From: Pseudomonadota bacterium
GTDB lineage: Bacteria > Pseudomonadota > Gammaproteobacteria > Burkholderiales > Burkholderiaceae_C
Direction: 5' to 3'
Length of the DNA stretch: 44,064 nt
NCBI GenBank assembly: GCA_021846965.1
Contig: JAJZWA010000030.1
Coordinates: 1-44,064 of the forward strand
Shown here: positions 31,456 through 41,141 of the stretch, one piece after another
Layout: the number at the start of each line of letters is the position of its first letter
Numbering within the stretch: the first letter of the stretch is position 1
The notes under the pieces: model-generated
Database searches by the model: none
What the model was told of the DNA's origin: nothing
What the model saw: only the letters and a program-made list of their open reading frames with translations
Program-made: the position numbers and the translations under genes

Positions 31456-31770
31456 TCAATGGATGAGCAGCGGCGACCCCACCACTGCGGCGACGAGCAG
31501 CAACCACCCGGCGAGCAGGGCGCGCCAGCGCCAGCCGGCGTGGCGCAGGCCCATGTAGTGGTCGATGAGGATCTGGGCCTTCAGCAAGGTGGCCGCCAGC
31601 GCGATCGCGACCAGCGCGGGCGTGGGGGACAGGCCGCCGAGCTTCCAGCCCGCGGCGCTGAGCGCGAGCAGGGCCAGCCATGCGAGGGTGCAGGACCGCG
31701 TGCGCGAGCCCGTGCAGGCGCAGACGCCGGCCCGCGGGGTGTGGCATTCATCGGTAGGGGTGCGAGACAT
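31456..31770 (-). CDS. norF: NorF-like small membrane protein (cytochrome oxidase subunit IV type)
   Basis: The 104-residue protein has three hydrophobic helices (WLALLALSAAGWKLG, PALVAIALAATLLKAQILIDHYMGL and ALLAGWLLLVAAVVG). The middle one with KAQILIDHYMGLR resembles the subunit IV/NorF family. It overlaps the end of norE by 23 nt, so it is translationally coupled. Its exact role in NOR assembly or activity is unclear even in studied species. Confidence 0.8.
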   Translation of the reverse strand: MSRTPTDECHTPRAGVCACTGSRTRSCTLAWLALLALSAAGWKLGGLSPTPALVAIALAATLLKAQILIDHYMGLRHAGWRWRALLAGWLLLVAAVVGSPLLIH

Positions 31771-32365
31771 AGAGCAGGAAGAACAGCACCAGCCAGAGCA
31801 GATCCACCATGTGCCAGTACGAGCCCGCGGTTTCGACCCCGCTGTGCTGTCCGGGTGCGTAGCGCCCGGCGAAGGCCTTCCAGGCGACCACGGCCAGGAT
31901 GAGCAGGCCCATGAGCACGTGCATGAGATGGAAAAAGCTCAGCGACAGGTAGAACATGTCGAACAGACTCCCCGACAGCGACATGCCGCGGTGGAGGTCG
32001 GCGTCCAGCTCGAAGCCCTTCAGCGCGGCGAAGCCGCAGCCCAGCATCAGCGCCCCGAGCAGCCAGCCCGCGCAGGCCCTGGCGCGGCCCCGGGCCATCG
32101 AGCGCGAGGCGCGAGCCACGCCGTAGCCGCTGCTGAGCAGCACCAGGGTCTCCGCCAGCCCGAGACCGCGGGCCAGCGCGCGCTGGCCGTCGGCGAAACT
32201 CGCGGGGTGGGCCGCGCGCGCGAAGGAGAACGCGGCGAAAAGCAGGGCGAACACGGCGAGTTCGGCGAAGATGAATACCCAGATCGCCAGGTCCCCGGGC
32301 AGGGCGCCGACCTCGCCCATGGCCTGCCCGGGAAGGGCGGTGCCGGCGGAGCCCGGGGGCGCCAC
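31748..32365 (-). CDS. norE: NorE, cytochrome c oxidase subunit III-like protein
   Basis: The protein has 205 residues if the GTG at 32365 is used, one base after the norB stop. An ATG at 32320 would remove 15 residues, and one at 32401 would overlap norB. The subunit III-like fold has about five hydrophobic segments: GDLAIWVFIFAELAVFALLFAAFSFARA, LGLAETLVLLSSGYGVA, LFDMFYLSLSFFHLMHVLMGLLIL and ETAGSYWHMVDLLWLVLFFLLYVSHPYR. NorE is an accessory protein found in many nor operons. The GTG start is my best reading but not certain. Confidence 0.88.
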   Translation of the reverse strand: MAPPGSAGTALPGQAMGEVGALPGDLAIWVFIFAELAVFALLFAAFSFARAAHPASFADGQRALARGLGLAETLVLLSSGYGVARASRSMARGRARACAGWLLGALMLGCGFAALKGFELDADLHRGMSLSGSLFDMFYLSLSFFHLMHVLMGLLILAVVAWKAFAGRYAPGQHSGVETAGSYWHMVDLLWLVLFFLLYVSHPYR

Positions 32366-32366
32366 T

Positions 32367-34257
<1,891 letters not shown>

Positions 34258-34306
34258 CAAGAGCTCCTGTGTCGGGTGAAGAGAGGAAATCCAGGCAAGA
34301 CCTCGA

Positions 34307-34329
34307 AAGATCGAAAAAGAATGAATCTT
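34307..34329 (-). promoter_or_regulatory. Candidate second NsrR operator in the norC leader
   Basis: The halves AAGATCGAAAA and GAATGAATCTT lie around one central base. The right half is identical to that of the site at the DUF2249 gene, while the left half keeps only AAGAT. It lies 50 nt before the norC start, downstream of the main promoter, where it could act as a roadblock or serve a second promoter. Confidence 0.55.
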
Positions 34330-34392
34330 CAAGGCCGAAAAAAAGCCGCGCGAAGAGGGTGGTACCCCCGGGCTGGGGCCTCGGGAGCGCTA

Positions 34393-34415
34393 AAGATGCG
34401 CGGCGAATACATCTT
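34393..34415 (-). promoter_or_regulatory. Candidate NsrR operator at the norC promoter
   Basis: AAGATGCGCGG and GAATACATCTT flank one base. The outer AAGATG/CATCTT match is perfect and fits enterobacterial NsrR half-sites. The site overlaps the -10 of the nor promoter. Confidence 0.75.
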
Positions 34416-34438
34416 ACAATCACGGCGGGCATTGTCAA
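34411..34438 (-). promoter_or_regulatory. Promoter of the nor operon
   Basis: On the reverse strand TTGACA (34433-34438), a 16-nt spacer and TAAGAT (34411-34416). The arrangement is the same as at the DUF2249 gene. The leader to norC would be about 150 nt. Confidence 0.7.
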
Positions 34439-34557
34439 TGCGCCGAGGCGAACGGCTGACTGGCGCATCGCGCCGCCCGCTCAGGAAGCTCGCTTTTGCC
34501 CAAGGGCGTGCAATTTCTCACGGCGTTTCAGCGCTTCGGCGACTACCATTCGGGCCC

Positions 34558-35808
34558 ATGGCTGCTCCACTGGCGACACCCCCGACGACCGCCCGCAAGG
34601 TGTTGCTCGTCGACGACGATCCGTTCATGTTGAAGGTCATGGAAGCCATGCTCCAGGCCATGGGGGACCTGGAGGTCCACGGCTTCAGCAACGCGCCAGC
34701 CGCCTTCGAGGCCATTCGCGACGCCAAGCTGCGACCCGACCTGGTGATCCTGGACATCAACATGCCCGAGATGGACGGCATGGCGTTTTTCCGCCGGCTC
34801 TCGGAAGTCGGCTACGCGGGTTGCCTGGCCCTGTGCAGCGGAGAGGGGGACTCCTTCCTGCGCACCACGGCCCAGCTCGCGCAGTCCTATGGCCTGCGGG
34901 TCAGCGGCGTGCTGGGCAAACCTCCGCGTCCCGAGCGCCTGAAGGCCCTGCTGGGCGACTGCGCGGCGCAGGCGGTGCAGGCCCCTCGGGCCAGCAGCCC
35001 GGAGCGTTCGGTCGAGGAACTGCTCCAGGCGCTGGAGCGCGGCGAGATCTTCTGCGTCTACCAGCCCAAGGTATCCCTGGCCGACGGCAGTCTGCTGGGC
35101 CTGGAGGCGCTGGCCCGCTGGCGCCATCCCACGGACGGCATCATCTTCCCCGCGGCCTTCATTCCCATGGCCGAACGCAGCGGCAACATCGGCGTGCTGA
35201 CCCGCCGGGTTTTCGAACTCGCGTTCGCGCAGGTGGCTGCGTGGAGAGGGCGGGGCCTGGACTGGCTGGTCTCGGTGAACGCCTCGGCGCATGACCTGGG
35301 CGTCCTGGACTTTCCGGACTTCCTGCTCGACTGCGCCCGGCGACACGGCGTGGATCCGTCCTGGGTGATGATCGAAGTCACGGAAAGCGGCCTGACCCGG
35401 GACGAGCGCCTGCTGGTCGAGGTGATGACCCGCCTGCGGCTGCGGCAGTTCCGCATGTCCATCGACGACTTCGGCAATGGCTACGCGGCCCTGAGCAAGC
35501 TGCGCGACCTGGTGTTCGACGAACTCAAGATCGATTTCGGCTTCACCCACGGGGCCGCCGCGGACGAGCGCAAGGCCGCCATCTTCGATGCCAGCGTGCA
35601 GGTCGGCAAGAGCCTGGGCATGAAACTCGTCGCCGAGGGGGTCGAGGACGTCGCCGACTGGGATTTCAGCCGCATCCACGGGGCCGAGGTGGCGCAGGGC
35701 TATTTCGTCGCCCGCCCCCTGGCCGCCGAGGACGTGGAAACCTGGCTGGATGCCTGGCGCCAGCGCTACCGAACCCTGATCGCTGCCCCCGCCGCGCCGT
35801 CGGCCTGA
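34558..35808 (+). CDS. Response regulator with EAL c-di-GMP phosphodiesterase output
   Basis: The 416-residue protein has a receiver domain (1-125: Asp19-21 acidic cluster, phospho-acceptor Asp66 in ILDINMPEMDG, Lys121 in LGKPP) and an EAL domain (~150-400). Catalytic residues are complete: Glu183 of GLEALARW, Asn241 in VNASAHDL, Glu273 in EVTES, Asp303-Asp304 in SIDDFGNGYA, Lys324 in ELKID and Glu360 in AEGVED. It should hydrolyse c-di-GMP when signalled by a histidine kinase. The ATG at 34558 is the first start that retains the whole receiver. It is followed, after 35 nt, by the binding protein and the hybrid kinase, its probable cognate sensor. Confidence 0.93.
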   Translation: MAAPLATPPTTARKVLLVDDDPFMLKVMEAMLQAMGDLEVHGFSNAPAAFEAIRDAKLRPDLVILDINMPEMDGMAFFRRLSEVGYAGCLALCSGEGDSFLRTTAQLAQSYGLRVSGVLGKPPRPERLKALLGDCAAQAVQAPRASSPERSVEELLQALERGEIFCVYQPKVSLADGSLLGLEALARWRHPTDGIIFPAAFIPMAERSGNIGVLTRRVFELAFAQVAAWRGRGLDWLVSVNASAHDLGVLDFPDFLLDCARRHGVDPSWVMIEVTESGLTRDERLLVEVMTRLRLRQFRMSIDDFGNGYAALSKLRDLVFDELKIDFGFTHGAAADERKAAIFDASVQVGKSLGMKLVAEGVEDVADWDFSRIHGAEVAQGYFVARPLAAEDVETWLDAWRQRYRTLIAAPAAPSA

Positions 35809-35843
35809 GCGCCGGCCGACACCTTCCGAGCCCTTCTCACGCC

Positions 35844-36689
35844 ATGCGCCGACTGCTCCGACTTCTCCGCCCGCTGCTGGCCGCCACGCTGTTCCTGGCG
35901 ACCTTGTGGCCATCCTGGGGCTTCGCGGCCCAGCCGGTATGGACCTTCGCGGTGGTTCCGCAGTTTCCCCCGGCCGAGATCTACGCGGACTGGCAGCCGC
36001 TGATCGAGGCGCTGCAGCGCAAGACCGGACTGCAGTTCAAGTTGCTCGTGTACCCGTCGATCCCGGAATTCGAGCTCGCCTTCACGCGGGGCGTTCCGGA
36101 CTTCGCGTACATGAACCCCTATCACGTGGTCATGGCCCATGGCAGCCAGGGCTACGTTCCCCTGGTGCGCAACGACGCTCCGCTGAGCGGAATCCTGGTG
36201 GTGCGCGCCGACAGCGGCATCACCAGCATCCAGCAGCTCGAAGGCAAGTCCGTGGCCTTCCCCGCGCCGAATGCCTTCGGTGCATCCCTGTACATGCGCG
36301 CCCTGCTGCACCGGCAGGGCGTTCACATCATCCCGCATTACGTGGGCTCGCATGACAACGTCTACCGTGCCGTGGCGCGCGGCGACGACGCGGCTGGAGG
36401 CGCCATCGCCCTGACCCTGTCCCGCCAGCCCGAGGCCTTGCGCGCGCACCTGCGGGTGATCTACACGACGCCGAGTGCGGCGCCGCATGCCGTGGTGGCC
36501 GCGCCGCGGGTTCCGCAGCGGGATCGGCTGCTGGTGCAGCAGGCCCTGCTGGCGATGGGGCGAGATCCCGCCGATGCGGCCTTGATGCGGGGCATCCAGA
36601 TTCCGCACCCGATCCAGGCCGACTACACGCGTGACTACCTGCCGCTGGAGCGCCTGCACCTCGAGCATTTCCTCGTGCGGCCGAAGTAG
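35844..36689 (+). CDS. PhnD-type periplasmic substrate-binding protein
   Basis: The 281-residue protein begins with a signal peptide (PLLAATLFLATLWPSWGFAA, cleavage near residue 29). The mature part has the phosphate/phosphonate-binding-type pattern: TFAVVPQFPPAEIYADWQPL, PEFELAFTRGVPDFAYMNPYH, LEGKSVAFPAPNAFGASLYMRALL and YVGSHDNVYRAVARGDDAAGG. There is no ABC permease or ATPase next to it. It sits between a receiver-EAL protein and a hybrid kinase, with 35 and 19 nt spacing, so it more likely serves as an extracytoplasmic sensor for the kinase than as a transporter subunit. The ligand is unknown; phosphonate, phosphite or another small oxyanion are family possibilities. Confidence 0.88.
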   Translation: MRRLLRLLRPLLAATLFLATLWPSWGFAAQPVWTFAVVPQFPPAEIYADWQPLIEALQRKTGLQFKLLVYPSIPEFELAFTRGVPDFAYMNPYHVVMAHGSQGYVPLVRNDAPLSGILVVRADSGITSIQQLEGKSVAFPAPNAFGASLYMRALLHRQGVHIIPHYVGSHDNVYRAVARGDDAAGGAIALTLSRQPEALRAHLRVIYTTPSAAPHAVVAAPRVPQRDRLLVQQALLAMGRDPADAALMRGIQIPHPIQADYTRDYLPLERLHLEHFLVRPK

Positions 36690-36708
36690 GCTCCGCACCC
36701 GCGTTGCC

Positions 36709-39700
36709 ATGCCACGCCTGTCGACCCTGGCGCGCCGCCTCGCGCCGCAGCAGTTCCGCGCCCAGCTGGTGCTGATGACCCTGGGCGTCTCCCTGATCAA
36801 TTTCCTGTTGATCGGCTGGTACGTGGGTCACGATTTCGTGCAGCTTGAGAACGTCAACGCGGAGAAGCGATTCACGGCCATTTCCGGCAACCTGATCATC
36901 GGCGCAGCACCCCTGGTCATCGTCAAGGACTACGGATCCCTCGAGACCATGCTGGTCGCCGCGGCGCGCCTGCCGGGGGTGCGAAGCCTGGCGATCACCG
37001 ACGCCCGCGGGCGGGTCCTGAGCCGGGTGGATCGCGATGCCTCCGGCAAGCCCAGGGTCAGCTACGACTATTCCACCCTGAAGCCCCCGCGCACGGAGCA
37101 CACGCGCATCCAGTGGCTGCGGCGGGTGCATGCCGGGCCGCTGCGCTTGTTTCTGTCGGGCAGCGACACCATCGAGATCTGGCGCCCCATCGGGCCGCAG
37201 GGGCTGGGGTGGCTGTACCTGCGCGCTTCGGCCCATGCCATCCACGCCGAGTTCACCCAACTGGCCCAAAGGGCTTTCGAGTTCCTGCTGCTGCTGTTCC
37301 TGAGCAGCGGGGTGCTGGTGCTGGCCTTCCTGCGCCCGAGCCTGAATGCCATGGCGCGGGCCACGGAATTCGCCAAGCGCCTGGGAACGGCGGGCGAGGA
37401 GCAGCTTCCTCCCTACCGCGGCAACCGCGAATTGCGCGACCTTGGCGAGACCCTCAACGAGACCGCGCGCACGCTTCGGGCCCAGGATTCCGCGCTGCGC
37501 AGCAACCAGGCACGCCTGACGGCCATCCTGCAAAGCCTGTCGGACGGGGTGGTGGTGCTCAGCCCCGACGGGGTGATCGCCCTGGTCAACCCGGCCTTCG
37601 GCAAGCTGTTCAAGATCGACCCCGAGCAGGCCGTGCAGGCCCCCATCACCCGCTTCCTGCCCGAGCTCGCCGGCGCCGACTCGGCCGTGGAGCCGGTGCT
37701 GACCCGCTACTGCGCGCAGCTGGGGAGCCTGTCCGAGACCATGGGGCGCTGCGCCGACGGCGAGCTCATTCCCCTGGCCTTTGCCGTCAACCGTTTCGAC
37801 GTCGAGGGCCGCACCCTGTATGTCGGTTCCTGCCACGATCTGCGGGAACGCAACCGCCTGATCGCCGAGATCGAGCAGGCGCGCGACGCGGCGGTGGCCG
37901 CGAATCGTGCCAAATCCGATTTCCTGGCCTCCATGAGCCATGAGATCCGCACGCCGATGAACGGGGTCATCGGCATGCTGGAACTGCTCGCGCAGAGCAG
38001 TCTCAACGAACACCAGAGTCGCATGGCCGAGCTCAGCAAGGCCTCCGCGGTGTCGCTGCTGGAGATCATCAACGACATCCTCGATCACGCCAAGATCGAG
38101 GCGGGCAAGCTCGAGCTGGTCGAAGGCTCGCTGCAGCCGGAGCGCTGCCTCTTGGAGGTGGGAAGCTTTTTCGACGTGCTGGCGCACAAGAGGCAGGTGA
38201 GCTTCAGCCTGTTCGTCGATCCCGCCCTGCCGACGCGCATCCGGGGTGACGAACTCCGGCTGCGCCAGATCGCGACCAACCTGATCAGCAATGCCATCAA
38301 GTTCAGCTCCGGCCAGGAGCGCCCAGGCCAGGTCGCGGTGCGCGCCGAGCTGGCTTCCGCCCAGGGCGGCGACTGGTGCCGCCTGAGCGTGTCCGACAAC
38401 GGGATCGGCATGGAGGACGCGACCATCGCGCGCATGTTCCTGCCCTTCGAGCAGGCCGACCGGTTCACGACCAAGCGATTCGGGGGGACCGGGCTGGGCC
38501 TGGCCATCTGCCAGCGCCTGGTGCAGATGATGGGCGGGCGCATCGACGTGGTCAGCCGCGTGGGCGAGGGCACCGTGTTCACCGTGCTGCTGCCGCTGCA
38601 CGCCGAGGACAACGGCCGCCCCATCCCCGGCGAGGAACTGGCCGAGTTCGACGTCACCGTGCACGCCCGGTCCGCCTCCCAGGCGCAGGACGTGCTCGGC
38701 TGCCTGCGCGCATCGGGCGCCCAGGCCCAGCTGGCCGAGGAGGGCGCGTCGGGCCAGGCACAGCCGCGGGCGCGGCGCCTGGAGATCTGGCTGGGCGACG
38801 AGGCCGCGGCGCGGCAAAGCGCGAAAGCCTCTCCCCAGTCGCTGATCCTGCTGCTCGATGGCGGCAGACGACGCCAGCCTCGCCGGGTGGAGCCCAATCT
38901 GGCGATGGTCGATGGCAACCTGCTGACCCGCTCGACCCTGGTGCAGGCCGTGCGCTTCGCGGCGCGCGTCGAGGCCCCGGAGCAGCCGGCAGACGCCTCC
39001 ACGGCGAAGCGGGCCAGCGGGGCCGAACTCTCGCGGGAACAGGCCCTGGAGCAGGGGAGGCTGGTGCTGGTCGCGGAGGATAACGAGACCAACCAGCAAG
39101 TGATCCGCTTGCAGCTGGAAAGGCTGGGATGGGCCGCCGACGTGGTGCCCAATGGCGTGCGGGCGCTGCAGCGCTGGGAGCAGGGGAGCTACGGCCTGCT
39201 GCTGAGCGACCTGCACATGCCGGTGATGGACGGCGTGGAACTGGCCAAGGCCATCCGCGCGCGGGAAGCCGGTTCCGCACGCCCCCGCACGACCATCGTC
39301 GCGCTGACCGCCGCGGCGATGGCCTCGGAGCTGGCACGCGCCCTGGGGGCCGGCATGGACGATTACCTGACCAAGCCCGTGAGCCTGGAGGAACTGCGCG
39401 CGACCCTGGATCGCTGGGGAGCTCGCCGGCCCGGCGCTCCGCGCCTGGATCATGGCGCGCTCGGCGCCCTGGTGGGTGACGACCCCGAGACCCTGCGAGC
39501 GCTGCGCCGGCAGTACGTGACCGAGCTCGAGGCCGGGTTGAAGGACATGGACATCGCCAGGCAGCAAGCGGATTTGCCGCAGCTGCGGGCAGTCGCGCAC
39601 CGGCTCAGATCCGCCTCGCGCACCGTGGGCGCCATGGAACTGGGGGCCTGCCTGGAGCAGCTGGAACGCAGCGTCGCGGAGGGCGCGTCGCCGCCTGAGG

Positions 39701-39780
39701 TGCAAGCCCTCGTGGAGACCGTGGGGGAAGAGGCCGGCATCGTGCTGCGCCAGCAGAGGGTCATCGCCGGCCTGGACTGA
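36709..39780 (+). CDS. Hybrid sensor histidine kinase with receiver and HPt domains
   Basis: The 1023-residue membrane kinase has a first transmembrane helix at ~19-38, an extracytoplasmic domain of ~150 residues, a second helix at ~190-208, a HAMP-like linker and a PAS domain (~262-375). The HisKA domain has His411 in MSHEIRTPMNG. The HATPase domain has NLISNAIKFSS, DNGIGMED and FGGTGLGLAICQRLV. A region at 645-750 looks like a receiver without a clear phosphorylation Asp. An intact receiver at 785-900 has Asp834 in SDLHMPVMDG. The C-terminal HPt has His964 in AHRLRSASRTVGA. This BarA/TorS-type phosphorelay probably hands phosphate to the receiver-EAL protein two genes upstream, with input from the adjacent periplasmic binding protein. 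Confidence 0.93.
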   Translation: MPRLSTLARRLAPQQFRAQLVLMTLGVSLINFLLIGWYVGHDFVQLENVNAEKRFTAISGNLIIGAAPLVIVKDYGSLETMLVAAARLPGVRSLAITDARGRVLSRVDRDASGKPRVSYDYSTLKPPRTEHTRIQWLRRVHAGPLRLFLSGSDTIEIWRPIGPQGLGWLYLRASAHAIHAEFTQLAQRAFEFLLLLFLSSGVLVLAFLRPSLNAMARATEFAKRLGTAGEEQLPPYRGNRELRDLGETLNETARTLRAQDSALRSNQARLTAILQSLSDGVVVLSPDGVIALVNPAFGKLFKIDPEQAVQAPITRFLPELAGADSAVEPVLTRYCAQLGSLSETMGRCADGELIPLAFAVNRFDVEGRTLYVGSCHDLRERNRLIAEIEQARDAAVAANRAKSDFLASMSHEIRTPMNGVIGMLELLAQSSLNEHQSRMAELSKASAVSLLEIINDILDHAKIEAGKLELVEGSLQPERCLLEVGSFFDVLAHKRQVSFSLFVDPALPTRIRGDELRLRQIATNLISNAIKFSSGQERPGQVAVRAELASAQGGDWCRLSVSDNGIGMEDATIARMFLPFEQADRFTTKRFGGTGLGLAICQRLVQMMGGRIDVVSRVGEGTVFTVLLPLHAEDNGRPIPGEELAEFDVTVHARSASQAQDVLGCLRASGAQAQLAEEGASGQAQPRARRLEIWLGDEAAARQSAKASPQSLILLLDGGRRRQPRRVEPNLAMVDGNLLTRSTLVQAVRFAARVEAPEQPADASTAKRASGAELSREQALEQGRLVLVAEDNETNQQVIRLQLERLGWAADVVPNGVRALQRWEQGSYGLLLSDLHMPVMDGVELAKAIRAREAGSARPRTTIVALTAAAMASELARALGAGMDDYLTKPVSLEELRATLDRWGARRPGAPRLDHGALGALVGDDPETLRALRRQYVTELEAGLKDMDIARQQADLPQLRAVAHRLRSASRTVGAMELGACLEQLERSVAEGASPPEVQALVETVGEEAGIVLRQQRVIAGLD

Positions 39781-39981
39781 GCGAGCGTTTGCAGAGCATG
39801 CGCCGGTGCACGCAACCGGCTGCATCTGAAAAACACTATTTGTTTCAACGGTCACTCGGTTTACGAGGAGAAACGCTTTCGCTTCGGAGGCTCGTGATAC
39901 CTTTTCTCGCATTAAGTAGCAGGATTTCGGATATTTCCCGACAAGCTGCCACGCCCTTGCAGGATGGTTCGAAGAACGGCG

Positions 39982-40932
39982 ATGACCTCGAACCCTGTTT
40001 CGCCACCCGCGATCTCATCCAGGTCGCAACCCGGCACCGCGCCGCGCATATGGATTCGCGATCAGACGGGTAGGCTGCTTCCGTATTTCGAGACGCAGGC
40101 AGCCGAGTCGGCGGGAGTCGATGGAAGCTACGTGCTTGAGCGACGGGTGATCGAGCCCGGCAGCCTGGGCGCGCATACCTTCGATGAGCATGTGCTGATG
40201 GTGCCGCTCGCGCAGCGGTCGATCCGCTTCCAGAGCCAGGTCGACGGGCGGGCTGTGCAAGGAAACATCGTACCCGGCACGCTGCGCTTCCTGGCCCGCG
40301 GCGACAGTCTTGCGACGACCTGGCACGGAGTCATCGATGCCTTGTTCCTGACCCTCTCGACGGAGCAGCTCTCCCAGTCGCTCGACGATTCTTCGGACGG
40401 TCGACAAGCCCTGTTCGGTTCCCGCATCGATCCCCACGAGGACAGCGTTCTGACCCATCTGGTTCTTGCCCTGCATGGATACACCATGGGGCAGCGCCGA
40501 AGCGGACGCTTGTTCGAGCAGTCCCTGCTCGCCGCGATCGCGCATCGCATGCTGACCGACTATGCCATCGGCCGCAGACGCCGGCAGCCCGGGCCATCGC
40601 TTCCGGCCTGGAAGGTGCGTCGCCTCACCGACTACGTGCACGACAATATCGCCGGGGCACTCAGCCTGAAGGAACTGGCGGCATGGGTGGAGATGAGCCC
40701 CTATCACGTGGCTCGCGCGTTTCGTGCATCCACCGGGAAGAGTCTCTGGAGCTTCGTGCTGGAGTGTCGAGCAAGGCACGCGCTGCAATGCATCGTCATG
40801 CACCCGGAGTCGACCCTGGCCGATGTGGCGGCGGCGTGTGGCTTCGAGTCGTATTCGCAGTTCGTGGCGATGTTTCGCAAATTCCACGGAATTCTCCCGA
40901 GTGAATACCGCCGCTCGGTGGCCAGGAGGTGA
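39982..40932 (+). CDS. AraC-family transcriptional regulator
   Basis: The protein has 316 residues from the ATG at 39982; ATG at 39964 is an equally legal start adding six residues. The N-terminal ~190 residues are a ligand or dimerisation domain without recognised motifs. The C-terminal AraC helix-turn-helix pair is clear: LSLKELAAWVEMSPYHVARAFRASTGKS and VAAACGFESYSQFVAMFRKFHGILPSEYRR. The 200-nt region before it is visibly more AT-rich than the surroundings and probably holds its promoter. The target is unknown; the downstream lipoprotein gene on the same strand is one possibility. Confidence 0.85.
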   Translation: MTSNPVSPPAISSRSQPGTAPRIWIRDQTGRLLPYFETQAAESAGVDGSYVLERRVIEPGSLGAHTFDEHVLMVPLAQRSIRFQSQVDGRAVQGNIVPGTLRFLARGDSLATTWHGVIDALFLTLSTEQLSQSLDDSSDGRQALFGSRIDPHEDSVLTHLVLALHGYTMGQRRSGRLFEQSLLAAIAHRMLTDYAIGRRRRQPGPSLPAWKVRRLTDYVHDNIAGALSLKELAAWVEMSPYHVARAFRASTGKSLWSFVLECRARHALQCIVMHPESTLADVAAACGFESYSQFVAMFRKFHGILPSEYRRSVARR

Positions 40933-41141
40933 AACGACCGGGTGGTACTGGAAGGATCCCGCATCGAAATTTCCGAGCAAGAAACCACAGCAGACGGCAA
41001 GATCGCGAAATGGCGCCGCAAACCCCGGCCTAGCATCGTCAGCAAGCTTCGGTCCGCTTTCGCATATCCCGGGCGGCTGCGCCTGGCACTGGATGCGAGA
41101 GGCCCGATCCTGACCGGAGCACGATGCGGGAGGCGGGAATC

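Noticed and set aside
34337..34353. GGCCGAAAAAAAAGCC near the nor leader as a terminator
   Set aside because: The stem is only three to four base pairs, and the A/T run is in the loop rather than after the stem.
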